Of a stretch of 64,000 nt of DNA, positions 8,967 to 20,795 are shown piece after piece. The position numbers were made by a program, and so were the translations under genes. Every line of letters begins with the position of its first letter. Positions within the stretch are counted from its first letter, which is position 1. The notes beneath the pieces are model-generated. The model had not been told where the DNA came from and searched no databases. It saw nothing but the letters and a program-made list of their open reading frames with translations. Source of the DNA: Zhengitettix transpicula (Eukaryota > Arthropoda > Insecta > Orthoptera > Tetrigidae); contig CM073593.1 of assembly GCA_037074705.1 (NCBI GenBank), forward strand, positions 104,927,738 to 104,991,737, given 5' to 3'.

Positions 8967-10050
8967 ATATTTTTAGGCTTTCTTGAAGTAGAAAAATACT
9001 TCGTCTGTGGAAAAAAAAAATATCCAAAGGAACTCTTTTTTGAATTGCCTGATTACAGCAAGAAGGTTTTCAGAAACGTTGTGTTGTTATACAGGGCTTC
9101 ATTTTGGCTGTTTTTGGTTATTTTTAAAAAATCAAATATGACTGTTTCAGTACAGTTTTAAACTTTCCACCCGTGCGTTACGCTAACATATCCTTAATTC
9201 GTATTCTGTTTTCTCTCACAGGAAACGGGAAATCTGTAACGTATCTTTTTTATCTAACCCTTTTATTTCCTCAGCAACTTTTTCCTTTATTTGGCCACTT
9301 TAATTTCTATTATTAAGACCACGACGCGGGCGTAGTTTTCGGTCTCCTAATAGCCGGAGGAGAGTTTCGTAGTCCAGGTGGTCCCTAAATCACTCGTGCT
9401 GAGTCAGCAGATTGCCTCTGCCCCTGTCTGCCTTGGTTAGCCCTGGAAACTGTGTGCGATGGCCCCGACGCATGTTTCACGGCTTAACCCCGCGTAGGCT
9501 CGTTTAGATCCTCTCCCTCTCTCTCTCTCATCCTCTCTCCCTCCTCCTGCACCCCCTCGGCGTCCATTCCAACAAAATTATAATTAATTGGCGTCCAGTC
9601 TCCATGGCCGGTCGTGAATACGCATTTAATTACCTGCAGCTGAACTCTGGCGGAGGAAGCTGCGCTACCGTCATTGTTTCATTGCCACAGCAAGAACATT
9701 ACGAGGAGTGACTGGTGGGGGGGGGGGGGGGAGAACAAGATGAATACGCGGAACGGGAGAATGGGGAAAACTGACAGGTAACTCGCCTTACGTAGGAAGA
9801 AAAAAATTTCTAGTAAGAAACTGGGATCTTTATTTCTTCACGTACGTTACTTTCCTCTTCATAACAGAACCTCATAAATGCCACATAATTAATTTTTTTT
9901 CCTCCTATTCGGCCCCTACCCCCCCCCTCCTCCTTCACCTCTACCGTACCTTCCATAAGAGTGATTTATAGCTGTGAACAACTCAGAATGCTCGAAATAT
10001 TCGTCATTTCATTCAGAATTTAAGACTCCAGTCATATTTTTATTCAACAC
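8967..10050. other. Single-copy DNA with GC-richer core
   Basis: The part at about 9300-9760 is GC-richer, non-repeated and partly pyrimidine-rich, and includes a poly-G run near 9717. No gene is recognised. Confidence 0.4.
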
Positions 10051-10560
10051 TAGCGTTGCCCGGGTATTTATTTAAATTAATCCCGGAGTGCACCAACCTC
10101 TTGGTAAACATTTCATTCAACCAGCACCAATAGCGTCAGTGTTTTAGGATTTACCTATTTACGGCCCAAACATCCCCGGCCTTAACCCTTCGGCGTCTAA
10201 CTTCAAGTAAACCTCAACGATATTCGGAAACTCTCCTACTACAAAATAAAAAGTGTCTAAAAAATCACTACGAATTAAAAACAATAAAAAAATACTCGAT
10301 AACTCATAAAAGGTCTGAAACTATTCCACATACCGTGAAGGAGTAAATAAATATAACCGCTAACCAAATAAAGAGAAAATTTTTCCTTGTTCCCTATTAA
10401 AAAATACAAAAAAATTCCGGTACCTTAAGAGGGACAAAACTACTCAAGGTAACGTTTCGTCAACCGCATCTACCATAATGAATTTAATTCAATAGGTTTA
10501 CGTCAGTTACAAAATAAATATGACCGCATAACCAAGGCTCCAGTTTTCCGAATTTGGGGT
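10051..10560 (-). mobile_element. Possible Helitron-like fragment (H3)
   Basis: On the minus strand the sequence ends CCCGGGCAACGCTAG followed by T. This resembles the GC-rich terminus plus CTAG of the Helitron-like families at 25, 27 and 30 kb. The internal sequence differs and no TC start could be fixed, so the other boundary is a guess. Confidence 0.35.
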
Positions 10561-10595
10561 TGTTTTATAAATTTTTACAATATTTATTATTTTAA

Positions 10596-10725
10596 TAATA
10601 AGAAAGATAGCCAAATACAGACACAAGACGCGACGTTTGTGGGGACTCTTGTTCCTTTCTTCAGGCGCTAAGAAGAAAGAGCTTTGAGCGACACAACTGC
10701 ACTCGTCAGTTGACTATCGTTTTTA
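10596..10725 (-). mobile_element. Hammerhead-like repeat family B, copy 1
   Basis: Family B in sense direction runs: CAACTGACGAGTGCAGTTGT, GTCGCTCTAGGCTCTTC, CACCTGAAGAAAGG, a stem-loop, GAAACGTTGTGTGG, then a tail ending near TTGTCTGTATTTGG. In this copy the GAAAC box has decayed. The cleavage position in most B copies reads GTG, which a hammerhead would not cut. Confidence 0.55.
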
Positions 10726-11241
10726 TTATTATTATTCAATCGGACGAAGATTTTTCATTTACTATTTTATGTTGTTAGTTTAGTCAAAGCCAGTAAATTT
10801 TACTAACCTTTAATAATAATAAGAGAATTTTGTTTAAATTTTATTTTTAAAGTTGGAAAAATATTTTTAATAATTTAATTGAAAACCATTATTTACTTGT
10901 CCATCACATTAACTAAAAACATTTAACACATATAAATATTAAAAACTATTTATTTCGTTAGCTGCCGTGTCCTTTAATCCATATTCGTGAGTAAAGTAGG
11001 TACTTAGAATAAAAGTAAATAGATTTTAAAATATTTTTTGACTGTTTATAATTGTTTTTCTTTTAAGCATCTACTAGAAGATGAATTATAACACTTATCA
11101 TTTCTTTAATTACTCATTACAGTCATATTAATATCTTTAACGTAGTTTCAAATCATATATTTTTTTTTGTAAAGTAAAATGTTTGTTTTTTTAAACTATG
11201 TATTTGTAATAATTTATTCTTCTTTTTATTATTATTATTAT
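10726..11241. other. AT-rich single-copy DNA
   Basis: No repeat or gene recognised; there is a short (ATT)n run near 11225-11243. Confidence 0.4.
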
Positions 11242-11679
11242 TAGGTACCAGGCTACATGAGGGTAATCCACATGGTGGCAATTCCCCTTTAATAGCATAG
11301 GAAGGGATTTGAAAGGGGGGATGTGAAAGGGTAGAGGATGGTAGCTAAGGGTTAACTAGGGGCACCCGGGCTACATTTTTAAGGATCCTACCCAGAATTC
11401 GCCAAAAGAAATGCAGGAAAAATCTTAGAAAATCCTGCATCAGGTAGGTCGGGCATTGTGTACTTGTCCCACGCCCTTCCGATAGCGGGAGAGGAGTTTG
11501 CTGTGGGGACGCAGCATTCTCTTCTCCGTGCCTCGACCAGTTTAGGAGGCAGCTGGCCAACTATTCCAATGGGAACTCTTACCGTATGCCCAAGGTTTGT
11601 GACCCCGGAACTTACACCTCTCAGAACAGGCCTCGACTTGTGGGAACCTTAGTTCAAAAACGGAGAGCAAAAGGCATCC
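11242..11679 (-). mobile_element. R1 retroposon, copy 2
   Basis: It runs from CAGGCTACATGAGGGTAATC to AAAGGCATCC and lacks the distal part that contains CTCTCGCAGG. The next R1 copy starts directly at its end. Confidence 0.8.
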
Positions 11680-12209
11680 TTTTTTTTTTAGGGCAATAGG
11701 CTACATGAGGGTAATCCACTTAGGGCAACTCCCCTTTAATAGCATAGGAAGGGATTTGAAAGGGGGGATGCGGAAGGGTAGAGGAAGGTTGCCAAGGGTT
11801 AACTAGGGCCCCCGGGCTATATTTTAAGGATCCTACCCGGCATTCGCCTAAAGGCATGCAGGGAAAACCTTAGAAAAACCTGCATCAGGTAGGTCGGGCA
11901 TTGGGTACTTGTCCCACGCCCTTCCGATAGCGGGAGAGGAGTTTGCTGTTTGGACGCAGCTTAACCCTCGCCATGCCTTGGCCTGTTTAGGAGGCAGCTG
12001 GCCGACTATTCCAATAGGAATAGCGGTCAACTCTTGCCGTATGCCCAAGGTCTGCGACCCCGGAACATACACCTCTCAGAACAGACCCAGGTGCCTCGGC
12101 ATGTGGGAACCAAAAGGCATCCCCAAAGGTAGCCCCTTCGTATCTCTCCTACAAGGTTCTGCCTGCGAGAGAACGTACTTCGCAGCTATTGCCTGCGAGA
12201 GAATAGGTC
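11680..12209 (-). mobile_element. R1 retroposon, copy 3 (full length)
   Basis: The poly-T at 11680-11689 is the A tail on the other strand. The far end (12165-12209) carries two repeats of TGCCTGCGAGAGAA, so the 5' end of the sense strand contains a duplicated hairpin motif (TGCGAG/CTCGCA in other copies). Frames translated here recur in other copies only because the DNA is related. Confidence 0.85.
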
Positions 12210-13132
12210 CTCGAAGGCAGTTCTGTAATTGCAATTATTTATTCGTTTCATGTAATCTTATATTATGACGTTTCCGATTTCCTAGACCGAGGATTAATGA
12301 AATGAATAATAAATCTAGTATGTACGTTCACATTTTTAAAAATTACTCCCCAACATTTTATTATTTTTTTAAAACTTCCAGGAAATTAAATTATATTCAT
12401 AAACCCAAAATTTGTTATTTTAAATTCATTCACCTGAGGATATTCCAAGAAAAGGAATGGAACTTGTTGAAAACTCTTTTTTAGTTTATTTATTTGTTTT
12501 ATTATTTTTTAGTCGTACATGTTGGTCGGTTTATTCACTTTACGGTCAAATAAATATAGCTACTAATTTTTAATTAATTTAAAATTCTTAAGTATTCCTT
12601 TCTGTATTGTGAACATCAAAATTTTTTATTGTTATTACGAGAGAGATGCTATTGTACATATCAAAAATGATATCGTAAGGGGGTTCCGTTGAAGAAGAAG
12701 AAAAAAAATGGTTACGTGTTTATTAAAAACTCTTCCTACGAAAATTTATTACGCTCTCTCTGTCTCTCTCTCCCTCCCCCATCCCTCTGTATACGAACCG
12801 TACCGAGTGTCTTCATTAGTTTGGAATATTCACTTTGTACCTCGAGTACGAATGCCAGAATGTAAACCCTGATTCTGTTTTATCATGTAAATTTATTTTA
12901 CGTGGAACCATGTGTGTGTGTGTCTGTGTTTGCAAAGCACTATCGAAAATTTCGCGTGTATAATTATGGTTTGAAGTAATAAGTATATGGAGTGGGTGTA
13001 AGAGACATAATTACTCTCTACGCAATTAATATACATCGTGTATTTTAATTTTATAGCGTTTTTCCCGGGGTATTTGCTATGTAAATGGTCTCTTCATGTA
13101 GTAAATAAATATATATATATATATTTATATAT
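12210..13132. other. Single-copy DNA
   Basis: Only a pyrimidine-rich stretch (about 12755-12790) and a short (GT)n near 12911 stand out. No gene is recognised. Confidence 0.4.
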
Positions 13133-13770
13133 TGTAATGATTAGACTTATTACCATTTATATATATAAAAAACTTTATTACATAAAAATACAAAAAAATA
13201 CATTAAAAAGTAATTGATTGGGCGCCAGCAGCTATACACATATAGTCTGCAAAAAATTAACAGTATTTAACTCCGGCTTTGTTAATGAAATCCTCCTTCT
13301 CTACAAGGTAATGTGGGCGGCTCGGTAGCTATTCATAAACAGAGCCTATTTCCGCACTGTGTAAAAATCTGGCTTCTGAAGGCACTTTTCATTAATGGTG
13401 ACCCTTACTTTAACTTTTGGCGTCAGCCGACTTGCAGTGGATCACTGGTGTTGTAGTAAGCAGCACACCATCTCCTTCTTCGGCCTCCCGCGATGGACGT
13501 CTCTCCAAAACTTTTGTTCCTTCCAGCTCGCCAAATTTTCCACCCTCTCACCTCTCTCACCTCTCCAACTTCACTTTCATTCCCTCTCTCTGTCTGTCTG
13601 ACTGTCCACTTTCACCCGGGTTCGGAGTATGTACCCTTACTCCGCCCCCCTAAACGATACAAAAAGAAAGAACGCGTACCCTCAGCTTATAGGGGCCTCT
13701 CGGGCACACGTGCACGTTTAATTAATTCTTTCTCAGGCCCGCGGACAAAGGGTGACCACTTACCGATGTA
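13133..13770 (-). mobile_element. Probable solo LTR, copy 2
   Basis: Same family as 1203-1833. The minus-strand AATAAA lies at the complement of 13174-13179, and the end reads CTAATCATTACA as in copy 1. The other terminus is eroded (TTACATCGG). It is bordered by TA tracts, with no internal retrotransposon sequence on either side. Confidence 0.5.

Positions 13771-13773
<3 letters not shown>

Positions 13774-13804
<31 letters not shown>
13774..13804. repeat. (TA)n microsatellite
   Basis: TA tract at the border of the LTR-like element. Confidence 0.9.
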
Positions 13805-13807
<3 letters not shown>

Positions 13808-14934
13808 TTTACTCCGTGCCTATTATGTTCAATAGACTGAAATGTCACTCATTACGTTTCATTGAACGACTTTTTCTAAAGATTTCAACCCTTAATACAG
13901 CATTTTTAACATTTCTCCGAATACTCATTGATTTTAATGGCAAATGGTTTCATTTAATTTGGAACATGTTGACCCATTAACTAAAGTCGCTAAATATTGC
14001 CAAAGTTTCTAAAATTTACATCGGTAATTTTATTTTTTTTTTAAAAAAAAAACCTCATCACCAGGTTCATTATCCATTCTACGCAAATTATTTAATTTAA
14101 GCGCTCATAAAGAATCGGATTATTTCTTTTTTTTAGAAAAATATTTGTCCACTGTTTTTGATCATTCACTTTATATAAAATTTCTGAGTAATTTTTTTTA
14201 AAGTATGTAACAAACTAAAAGTGAAATATAATTCCAGGTGTCAGCATTGCCTACATTCTCCTGCCTCCGAGGGTGTCGTTTGCAGACATTTATGGTATGT
14301 AATGACGCTAATTTTATTTTTCACTTTTAATCTATATGCTAGATAGTCAAAGATGTGATACAGCGCGAGATTATGTTAAATATAGTTTAACTATTATTGA
14401 TATGATGAAGTTTAAATTGTTCAAGTGTCAAGACAAAACCGTATTATTCATGTAGAACATTTATGAAATTTAAATAGAAAAAAAAACGCTACTCAACGAA
14501 GTTAAAAGTAATGAGACTGAATTAATGGGTTTAATTAAATGAACTATAAAAAGTTTGTATGACTGCCGAAGTATGTCTCAATGCTTTCTAAAGTGCTCCG
14601 ATGTGTTACGAATTGTACCGATGTTTTACGGAAAGTGACGACTTTATATGAAACGAGCCGCTGTTTACCGGCATTTCCCGAATATCCCCGAAGTTTTGTT
14701 CTCTAGTCTTTTAATTAATTATTGCTACAAAATTTGCCGATGTAAAAAAATATATAAATAAAATATCTATAGAAACCACGTTGGGCTGTTTAAATAAAAA
14801 TAATAATATTGTTAGATTCAATTGTAAATATTGATGGAAAATAAGCCTCATAAAATACCATGATGATAAAAAAAATAGAACAACTATTACAAATCCAACT
14901 AGAAATTATTACAAGTCTTATTTTAAACGTCAGT
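13805..14934. other. Single-copy DNA
   Basis: No gene or known repeat. A stretch at about 14560-14700 repeats short CCGA-containing words (CCGAAG, CCGATG, CCGATGT), perhaps a decayed simple repeat. Confidence 0.35.
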
Positions 14935-15080
14935 TTTGAATTAATAAAACAATTGATGACCTTATACAGCCATCTTTAATTTTTATCACGACGACGTTTC
15001 GATACATTTTTGTTTCCTCTTCAGGTATTTATCATAATAAAATTTTAAAAAATAAGTGTCTGTATATTGGTCATCAATTG
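14935..15080 (-). mobile_element. Hammerhead-like family A, best A core
   Basis: The minus-strand core spans 14990-15024: CTGAAGA, imperfect stem, GAAAC, GTC loop, GTC cleavage triplet. The first stem I pairs (C-G, A-T, T-G) are possible. Stem II is worse than the family consensus GATAC/GTATC. Confidence 0.5.
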
Positions 15081-16049
15081 TTTTTATTTAAAAATTATTA
15101 TGTTACTTACGTTACCTTGACGTGGTTTGGTCATGATCAAACTAGTGTTCAATTTTCCGTTTAAAAAATAAACTTCACAATATATATATATATTGTATTA
15201 ACTCCATTTTCTAAGGTGAGACGTTATAAGACGGTTTGTCAATTAATTTTGGGTAATTGAAAATTTTAATTTACTAATTTAATTCAGGGTTTGTATTAAG
15301 GGATTCACTGACACCAAATTCATGAGGTGGAATATATGTATTCGCGTAGATTTTATTTATTTCTTCGACCACCGATTTACCTACCTTCGCCATGGTTCGG
15401 TTCCAATGACGTGACGCCTCAATGTGAGTCCTCCAGAGAGACTTCCAGTAGCTTTTACCCGCCTAATCGAACTGTTCCCGTCATTCAGCTGTTCAATTGT
15501 TTACTTACAACTAGCCTGCATGGTGAGCCTGATCAACAGCGACTCTCGAGTGAGTGTCCTCAAGCCGCAGCTTCCAATTACTCTCTGAACTACTGATTTA
15601 CTGATCGTTAATGCAACTACCTCTCGATACTTCAACCACTCTCAAAACCGCCCCTCTCGTCGTCGATGACGTTACAAGCTCGCTTTTAATTAGGCGAATT
15701 ATCTGTTTGTAAACCCAACCACATTTCGTCCATTGATTATTCATCGTAACACACTCACTCACTCACACACACACACAAACAAAAATATTGTTCGTTCATT
15801 TCCATAGAACGTGGAACAAAGTCCAAGTACTTTTATGAATACGGAATTTTTTAGTAAGCCAATTTATCTGTGTACTTTAGACAATACTCTTGTTGTTGTT
15901 GGCTTTCAGGGAACAATGGAAGAAATTCCCTCCGATTAGACTTTTCTTAATTAATTTTTAATCAGAATTCAACGTCAACGGAATCTTTCTCACAAGTATT
16001 AAACGTTAATTATTCTGCTTTCTGGTGTGTGTTTACTCTACTGTGTTTT
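15081..16049. other. Single-copy DNA
   Basis: It contains a short TA run near 15180 and a GC-richer part at about 15330-15700 with a plus-strand 89-codon frame. No domain is seen and codon-like bias is unclear, so I do not call a gene. Confidence 0.35.
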
Positions 16050-16440
16050 GGTGAGTTTCCAATCGATCACCTCAGTGAAGTTTGGATACATTTCGATATT
16101 TTTCAGCCCCATTGGCACGGGAGTGAACCACCTTTATGGATGGGCGTTCGGGGTTGTTACATAAAAATAACGCAAAAACAACCGAAATTGGAGTCAAATC
16201 ACAGGCTATGGATGTCGCTGATCTCAATAATGATAATCCGGGCAACGCCGAGTAATGTTAATAAATCAGACTAAAATTAAATTATGAATGAGGTTAAATT
16301 TCTATAAAATGAATTTGTGACAAACATGTGACTGTGAAATTTATTTTTGGACACTGTCAAAATATTTTTTCCTCCCTCTGGAGCGTATGCGTCTCTATTT
16401 GTTTCATTAGTCATTCTTCCTGAACTTGGTGAGTACAAAG
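16050..16440 (+). repeat. Left arm of inverted duplication (Helitron-like H2 end plus flank)
   Basis: The arm contains the H2 module GGTTGTTACATAAAAATAAC, ATGGATGTCGCTGA and CCGGGCAACGCCGAG, followed by about 180 bp ending GGAGCGTATGCGTCTC. All of it recurs inverted at 17405-17960. H2 modules are also found at 18.6, 20.3, 22.4 and 45.2 kb. Confidence 0.7.
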
Positions 16441-17404
16441 AAATCTTAACGAATATTTCTATTAGGAGTTAGTTTTTCTTTACAAAACACCTGATATTCA
16501 GGTGAATTCTTCTAATTGATCTAGTTTAAGTATTGGGATGGAAAAGCCTTGATCGGACCGGGCACTGTGGTGCTCCAACCACCTGAGATATCCGTGTCGA
16601 CTCCTTCCTTGTCCGTCAAGTGCGAGCTTTCTCCATGGTACTTCGTTGTCATTTGAAGATTTTATTCGGCCCCTCATTAAGTGGACAGCGGAATAATAGG
16701 AATTACTACGGCAAAAATAAATTTCAAATCCAATTTGTTAGGTGTGTTGTACTTGTTAACTCTTGAGCTGGGCCACGGTCGTGCTCTCGGAGGGTGAACG
16801 ACTGATAAATAATCAATATTACCAGTGAGGAGTGATTTACAATCGTCAAGGACAGAAAGAAGAAATTCTTTCACACCCGCACAGCAGTTATGTTGCTTGT
16901 CCATAAGGTCACGAGGCAGTTTCCTCTCCCCTCTGCCCCTCCAGCCCCCCGCACACCGCCACCACCACCAGGGAACACTCGTTTCTTCATAATAGATGGC
17001 TTGCCTCAGTCTTTCGCAAAGTGGAATTTATTGCTTTGGAAAACGCACGCGATAGATTAGCGTCCGTGTTTTTAAAAAGAGTAACCTGGCAAGAAGCGTT
17101 TGCTCCGACCAAGCGCCCCCCTCGCCCCCTCCCACGCCCCCCACACAAGCTTATTTATGGCGCTTGTTTGCTCACGATTCAGCTGGGAGTAACATGTTGT
17201 TGTTTGTGGAAATTATTCGCTACGCTGGCGCACGTTCGTTAAAGTAACTCGTTTCGTTACAGATACACGATTTACTAGCTCGATACTTCTTCAACCCCAC
17301 TTCCCGAAAAAAAAGCCATCAAATTCCTGGTCTAAGGCTTCGTTGATAGCGAGGTCAACCCGCACTCCAAAGTACCCCCCCCCCCCCCAAAAAAAATGTA
17401 AAGC
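16441..17404. other. Single-copy island between inverted arms
   Basis: The island is GC-richer (especially about 16740-17240) and not repeated elsewhere in the window. Frames at 16677-16904 and 17021-17242 lack recognisable domains. A poly-C run lies near 17378. Confidence 0.4.
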
Positions 17405-18085
17405 AACTGTGTGGATTATCACCACGTTCAGGCATAATGACTAATGAAACAAATGGAGACGCATAAGCTCCGGAAAATGGGAAAAAATATATTTGGACAG
17501 TGTCCAAAAGAAATTTCACAATCATATATTTGTCACAAATTCTTTTTATAGAAATTTAATATCAATAATAATTTAATTTTAGTCTGCTTTATTAAAATTA
17601 CGCGGCGTTTCCTGATTAATGAGATCAGGGACATCCATAGCCTCTGATTTGTCTCCAATCTCGGTTATTTTTGTGTTATTTGTACGTAACGCCCCTGCTC
17701 TCCATCTCTAAAGCGCTTCACTTATGTGACAAAGGGGTTGAAAACATATAGAAAAATGTCTGGAAATTTTAATTTTAGTCTGCTTTATAAAAATTACGCG
17801 GCGTTGCCTGATTAATGAGATCAGCAACATCCATAGCCTCTGATTTTACTCCAATCTCGGTTGTTTTTGTGTTATTTTTTTGTAACGCCCCTGCTCTCCA
17901 TCGCTAAAGCGCTTCACTTCCGTGACAAAGGGGTTGAAAATATACAGGAAAATGTCTGGAGAATCGCTATAAATCTCAATTTCGCCGTAAAATACTTTTG
18001 GAAACAAATCTCGGCATTTAATGTGTGTCTTAAAATTACCACCCTGCTCCCAAGTGGTGGTAGTCGTGTTTGTTTTCAATTTAAA
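17405..18085 (-). repeat. Right arm of inverted duplication, with tandem H2 modules
   Basis: Inverted partner of 16050-16440. The H2 module is present twice in tandem here (starting at about 17577 and 17768, period about 190 bp), each with ATTACGCGGCG, GACATCCATAGCCTCTGA or a close variant, and GTGACAAAGGGGTTGAAAA. The extra copy shows unequal module expansion on one side only. Confidence 0.7.
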
Positions 18086-18299
18086 AGGAACAGATGTAAA
18101 ATAGATGGTCGAAATTGATGCACATGTTTAAGATAAATTAAAGATTAAAAAAAAACATTTTAAAATGTTTTATTTAACACATCAACTGACGTTTCGGTAC
18201 GTTCTGGTACTTTTATCAGGTATTAATCCAGTCGGTATATAAAAACATAGCGTCATACAATATTTAAATGCAACAAATTTAAAACTTAATAATAAATTA
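18086..18299 (-). mobile_element. Fragment of a family A-like hammerhead repeat
   Basis: The minus strand at about 18186-18219 reads CTGATAA, AGTAC...GTACC, GAAACGTCAG. The CTGANGA box has one change and the cleavage triplet would be GTC. The rest of the interval is AT-rich and unassigned. Confidence 0.45.
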
Positions 18300-18440
18300 C
18301 AGACGTCTTGTGGTGCAGGGGTCAGCGTGACTGCATCACCTCACAGAGGTCCTGGGTTCGAATCCCGGGCGAGGGGTTTGATGTTTGTGTGCGTGAGAGA
18401 AAAATCTTGCAAATCAGTCCCCCGACTAAAAAAAAATTAT
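18300..18440 (+). mobile_element. tRNA-derived SINE, intact promoter copy
   Basis: An RNA polymerase III A box TGGTGCAGGGG (18310-18320) and a B box GGTTCGAATCC (18355-18365) are at normal tRNA-like spacing. A short tRNA-unrelated body ends CCCCCGACTAAAAAAAAA. The copy at 49731-49863 shares both boxes and the tail. It is not a tRNA gene, because no anticodon or acceptor stem is formed. Confidence 0.85.
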
Positions 18441-18568
18441 TTCCTATACTGAGTCGCTCATAACCTGTGTTGATGCACCTTTAAATATATTTTAAAAAAT
18501 GCCACAATTCATAAAGTGGATATTAACCTATTTTTAAAAAAATTTAAAGTCACTCATTTATGCTATAA

Positions 18569-18571
<3 letters not shown>

Positions 18572-18605
<34 letters not shown>
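18572..18605. repeat. (TA)n microsatellite
   Basis: Uninterrupted TA tract of about 34 bp. Confidence 0.9.
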
Positions 18606-18610
<5 letters not shown>

Positions 18611-18639
18611 CATATATAAAGTTATATATGTTTGTATGT

Positions 18640-19410
18640 ATGTATGTATGTTCCTTATACAATTCTATACATGTGGAGTAATTTTCACACAAATTGAGTA
18701 CACGTGTACTTCGCAACCAGGAAACAAACACTGTAGGGGTGAGACACGTCTACCAACCCCACGAGTCGGGGTGGACGGGGGTTGAAATATTCAAACATGC
18801 TATATTTGAGTCGGATAAATATTTTTAGGGGTTAAGGAGATTGATAGCGGGAGGGGGTTGGAGGGGCGTTTCATAAAATTGACTCAAACACAACGGACAT
18901 TATAGTCAAATCCGGAGTTATGCATGTCGTTGAGTTTAAATATGTTAATAAATATTTTCTTTTTCCCGCAGTATTGGGGGTGGACCGGTGTGGAAATTTT
19001 CGAACAAGTTAAAACGGCCGATTTATTCGTTGTATGAAACTTTTTTGGGGTCAATAGTTTCAACCCCTTTCAGCACGGAAGGTCAGAAGATTTAGGGACA
19101 GGGGTCGAGGCTCTTTTTCATAAAAGTAATGCACAAGTAACCAAAATTACAGTCGAATCCGTGGTTATGGATGTCACTGAGTTTTATTATGACTCTCCCA
19201 AGCGGGGGTGGAAAGATTAAAACGGTCGACATTTGTGTGTATAATTATTTGTCGGGGTTTCAATGACATTGATAGTATTTCTACCGATGTTGGGAGGGGA
19301 GCGCGCTTAGGGAATGGGGTGGAAGGGGGTTACATTAAAATAACGCAAAAGCAACTAAGAAAGGAGGGTTATGTATTTGTGACAACCCGGGCAACGCCGG
19401 GCACCAGCTG
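18640..19410 (+). mobile_element. Helitron-like H2 array
   Basis: There are at least three diverged modules, each with a TTTCAACCCC-like block, a GTTACATTAAAATAACGCAA-like block and a GGTTATGGATGTCACTGAG-like block. The array ends CCCGGGCAACGCCGGGCACC. That terminus can form a CCCGG/CCGGG hairpin close to the end, as Helitrons do. No Rep/helicase coding sequence is seen, so it is non-autonomous. Confidence 0.5.
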
Positions 19411-20100
19411 TTTCGTGGCACGAAGCGTTCAGTTCTTATCGACTGTTCTTCCAGCAGAAATCAGAGCTACTGGCGGATGTCTGCCATATCGAATGAATCA
19501 CATTTTCACAGAATAATGTAAAGGGAAGGGAGGGAGAAATGGAGGTGGTAAGGCGAGACTCGAGGGGAATATGAAAATAGCGATAAATGGAGACAGGAAT
19601 CTGGGAGAATCGAGTTTCACATTACTCAACGGCAACGGGGGAAACGACATTTATTTTTTCCCTCCCTCCCGTCTCCTCCTCCTCCTCCTCCCACTTTCGT
19701 AAATCCGATGTGGATTACAGTAGCTCAGCAGAAACGAAAAAAAAAATTCTTTACATCTGTGTAATGGCCTGAATGTAGCCAATACGGTTTCCCATCCCCC
19801 CCCCCCCCACACACACATAACGGATGTACATAAGCCTCAGATGGGGGAGTTTGTGAGAGTTGGGGAAAATCACAGTTAAAAGAACACACACACACACACA
19901 CGAAGAAATCACTTTGAAACAGGCGTGTGCTTTGGAATGGAATCGACGTATTAAGTAACTGATATCACACCTCTTTGTTCGTCGGAAATAATTCAATTTG
20001 TCCAAAATGGCCGTCGTATTAAAAAAAAATTCGTTCAAATTTGAATATTGCTTCAATCCTTTTTCCAGAGTGATTATACCTAAGTCACAAAAACAACAGA
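19411..20100. other. Single-copy DNA with simple repeats
   Basis: It holds (CCT)n at about 19670-19692, a poly-C run near 19797 and (CA)n at 19883-19901. No gene is recognised. Confidence 0.4.
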
Positions 20101-20262
20101 AACTTAATAAATAATAATAAGAAGAAAGGTAGCCAATTACAGACAAAATAAGTGATAATATAAACACTTCGCAACGTCTCTGGGATCCTTGTTCCTTTTC
20201 TTCAGGTGCTAGTATCAGCCTAGAGCGACACAACTACACTCGTCAGAGCTACGACGCAAAAA
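20101..20262 (-). mobile_element. Hammerhead-like family B, copy 2
   Basis: On the minus strand, CACCTGAAGAAAAGGAACAA precedes GGATCCCAGAGACGTTG. The GAAA box is GAGA, so the core is broken. The tail includes CACTTATTTTGTCTG. The 160-codon minus-strand frame in this region is a by-product. Confidence 0.55.
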
Positions 20263-20269
20263 TCGGCCA

Positions 20270-20795
20270 CTTAGCATGTTTGAAAATTTTTACCCCAGCG
20301 CCCAACCTAGCCCGTAGTCATAAATGAACTCAGCGACATCCATAACCCCCGATTTGACTCGAATCTCGATTGGTTTTCGCGTTATTTTCTTGTAATTCCC
20401 CTACACCGTCTCCATTATTGGTGCTTTAAGGGGTTGAAATTAGAGAGTAAATACATCTGGATAGTATTCAACACATAGACCGCTAAAAGCAACTCATCAA
20501 CGATAATATCGGCCGTTTTACTTTTTTTAAAAAAAAATCAACCCCGTTCACCGCTTGGGAGCTGGTTGACGCTTCGAAAGGCCGACAGTAAACCTATACG
20601 GAGGAGTTCGGACAACAACTCAGCAAAGTTTCATCGGATTTCGATGAACGGTTTAGGAGCGCACAGGGGACAGATAGATAGAGGTTTATTTTTATATATA
20701 GAGAGATTTTATTAAACTTAGTCAAAAAAATACAAGAGCTTTCGGCCTTCCAGGACAAATTATATCATAAATTTTTATATATATTAATCTTAGAA
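20270..20795 (-). mobile_element. Helitron-like H2 copy, left arm of a large inverted pair
   Basis: On the minus strand it begins TCTCTCTATATATAAAAAT after an A (complement of 20706-20707) and runs through CTGTCCCCTGTGCG and GGGGTTATGGATGTCGCTGA. Its flank (20716-20795), with AAGAGCTTTCGGCCTTCC, is also present beside the partner at 22310. The duplicated unit therefore includes flanking DNA. Confidence 0.6.

Noticed and set aside
18300..18440. Functional tRNA gene
   Set aside because: A and B boxes are present, but there is no acceptor stem or anticodon arm, and the body ends in an A run, so it is a SINE.
19751..20233. 160-codon minus-strand frame
   Set aside because: It runs through a (CA)n tract, a poly-C run and a family B repeat. 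The similar start MCRSRL/MQLCRSRL at 46437-46640 comes from the shared repeat, not a protein family.
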